Part shown: positions 63,101-64,000 of the stretch, in pieces | Position numbering within the stretch: the stretch's first letter is position 1 | How the letters are laid out: each line of letters begins with the position of its first letter | NCBI GenBank assembly: GCA_024734555.1 | Contig: JANPWX010000247.1 | Span: 1,268,563 to 1,332,562, forward strand | Length of the DNA stretch: 64,000 bases | Source: Trochalopteron elliotii | Lineage: Eukaryota > Chordata > Aves > Passeriformes > Leiothrichidae | Direction: 5' to 3' | The notes under the pieces: generated by a model | What the model saw: only the letters and a program-made list of their open reading frames with translations | What the model was told of the DNA's origin: nothing | Database searches by the model: none | Position numbers and translations under genes: made by a program

Positions 63101-64000
63101 ACAGATGTGATTCTCTCCCTCCACCCTCCTGAAGAGTCAGGCGGGTAATTTCACCTGCAGACATGCAGATGAATATTTACTCAGTGCAGGCAAATTACTT
63201 ACATCTGCTACACTATTTCTCTGGGTTATTTTTCTGACATTGTCAGGAAGGTCCTTACATTTCTTGGCTGAAACACCCCAAACAATAACTCTGTAAATAA
63301 GCTGAGAATGGACAGTGAACTCATGTGAGTGATTTGTGACCGTGGCCTCAATCAGACTAATGAGAGTGCACATTTCTGCCGTGTGGCTATTGCTCATGTA
63401 TGTGCATATTCTTCACAGGTACTAAAAACCCGTGTTTTGCAATTAAAAAACCCAAAACATTTTGGCATAAAACACATTAAAAGGAACAATTCCTTAAGGT
63501 TTATGCAATGAAAATTATAACAACAAAAAAAAGATACTAAACGAAAAAGAGTACGTATGAAAAAAAGATAAAAGTTGCTACTGTTAAGCAGAGGGATGAA
63601 TTTTAACTTACTGAATTCTAAAAGAGAGAGTTCTCTGTATTTCTGTGCTATGAGAAATAATCATATCAGACAACACATTTTAGAGTTCCTATTCTCTTTT
63701 ATTGTGACACTGCACCTTAGAAAACTGAGATCAAGTCTTATACTTAACCCTTTTTTTTAGTTTTTACATTTTTGCATTTAATAATATTGCACTTCTGTTG
63801 TATCTGTTCCTTGTCAACGTTACTTGTAGGCTTTGATGCTTCAATAAAATAATGTTTTCATGTTCAGTTCAGAAAATGCTATCAGGACATATATGTGTTT
63901 AAACATATTTCAGTGGAAAGAATTATAAAAGAAAGCCCTTAAAAACATGCCTGTTGATCTCTGATTATGTTAATCATCTTTTATCTCAATTATTTGCTAG
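60141..64000. other. Unannotated intergenic DNA
   Basis: About 3.9 kb. The part 60960-61920 is GC-richer, with overlapping short frames on both strands that show no known domain. A 17-bp direct repeat, CTTGCTCTGAACTGCAG, occurs at 61143-61159 and 61166-61182. A T-rich tract lies at 62276-62304. No FOXN3 exon, CpG island or repeat family was recognised up to the window end. Confidence 0.45.

Noticed and set aside
1..64000. CRISPR arrays, tRNA or rRNA genes, operons
   Set aside because: No regularly spaced repeats with unique spacers, no tRNA- or rRNA-like segments recognised, and the repeat content is clearly that of a bird.

Overview
The window looks like 64 kb of bird genome. It is AT-rich, has no prokaryotic gene structure, and is dotted with truncated CR1 retrotransposons, most ending at the 3' tail, plus solo long terminal repeats (LTRs) of avian ERVL-like and ERVK-like type. 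A neoavian, possibly passerine, host is my inference from the LTR types. There is one 400-N assembly gap.

Only one coding exon can be supported, at 37910-38009 on the + strand. It encodes the C-terminal EF-hand of EFCAB11 (EF-hand calcium-binding domain protein 11, the human C14orf143 gene) and carries the stop codon. If that is right, 1-37909 is the end of a very large last intron, about 38010-39200 holds the 3' UTR, and the rest is the intergenic space downstream. In human 14q32.11 that space leads toward FOXN3, with TDP1 on the far side of EFCAB11; this synteny is recalled, not shown here. I found no earlier EFCAB11 exon and no FOXN3 exon. The other open reading frames of 60-174 codons are chance frames or pieces of repeats.

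Layout. Intron part (1-37909): an old CR1 with recognisable reverse-transcriptase fragments (550-2055), an ERVL-type solo LTR (6762-7291), three further CR1 3' ends (11613-12030, 14251-14868, 31173-31640), a (GGGAA)n tract beside the assembly gap (19321-19764), a probable LTR with a 100-base purine tract (about 22280-23000), an ancient LINE-like fragment (25440-25745), an ERVK-type solo LTR with a perfect 6-bp target-site duplication and an internal 105-bp ACACG pentamer array (33246-33761), an 18-bp-arm hairpin (35615-35654), and an old turtle-like CR1 (35700-36140). All oriented elements in the intron lie antisense to EFCAB11. Downstream part (38010-64000): CR1 pieces in both orientations, an ancient palindromic DNA-transposon fragment (54715-54870), an ERVK-type solo LTR with a perfect duplication (56298-56810), a second copy of the 33 kb LTR (58022-58460), a GC-rich patch (50745-51170) and some stretches that read like conserved noncoding elements.

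No new multi-gene system is visible. The best leads are the sister ERVK LTRs with a private pentamer expansion, the one-sided repeat orientation in the intron, the lengthened EFCAB11 C-terminus, and candidate regulatory elements on the FOXN3 side.
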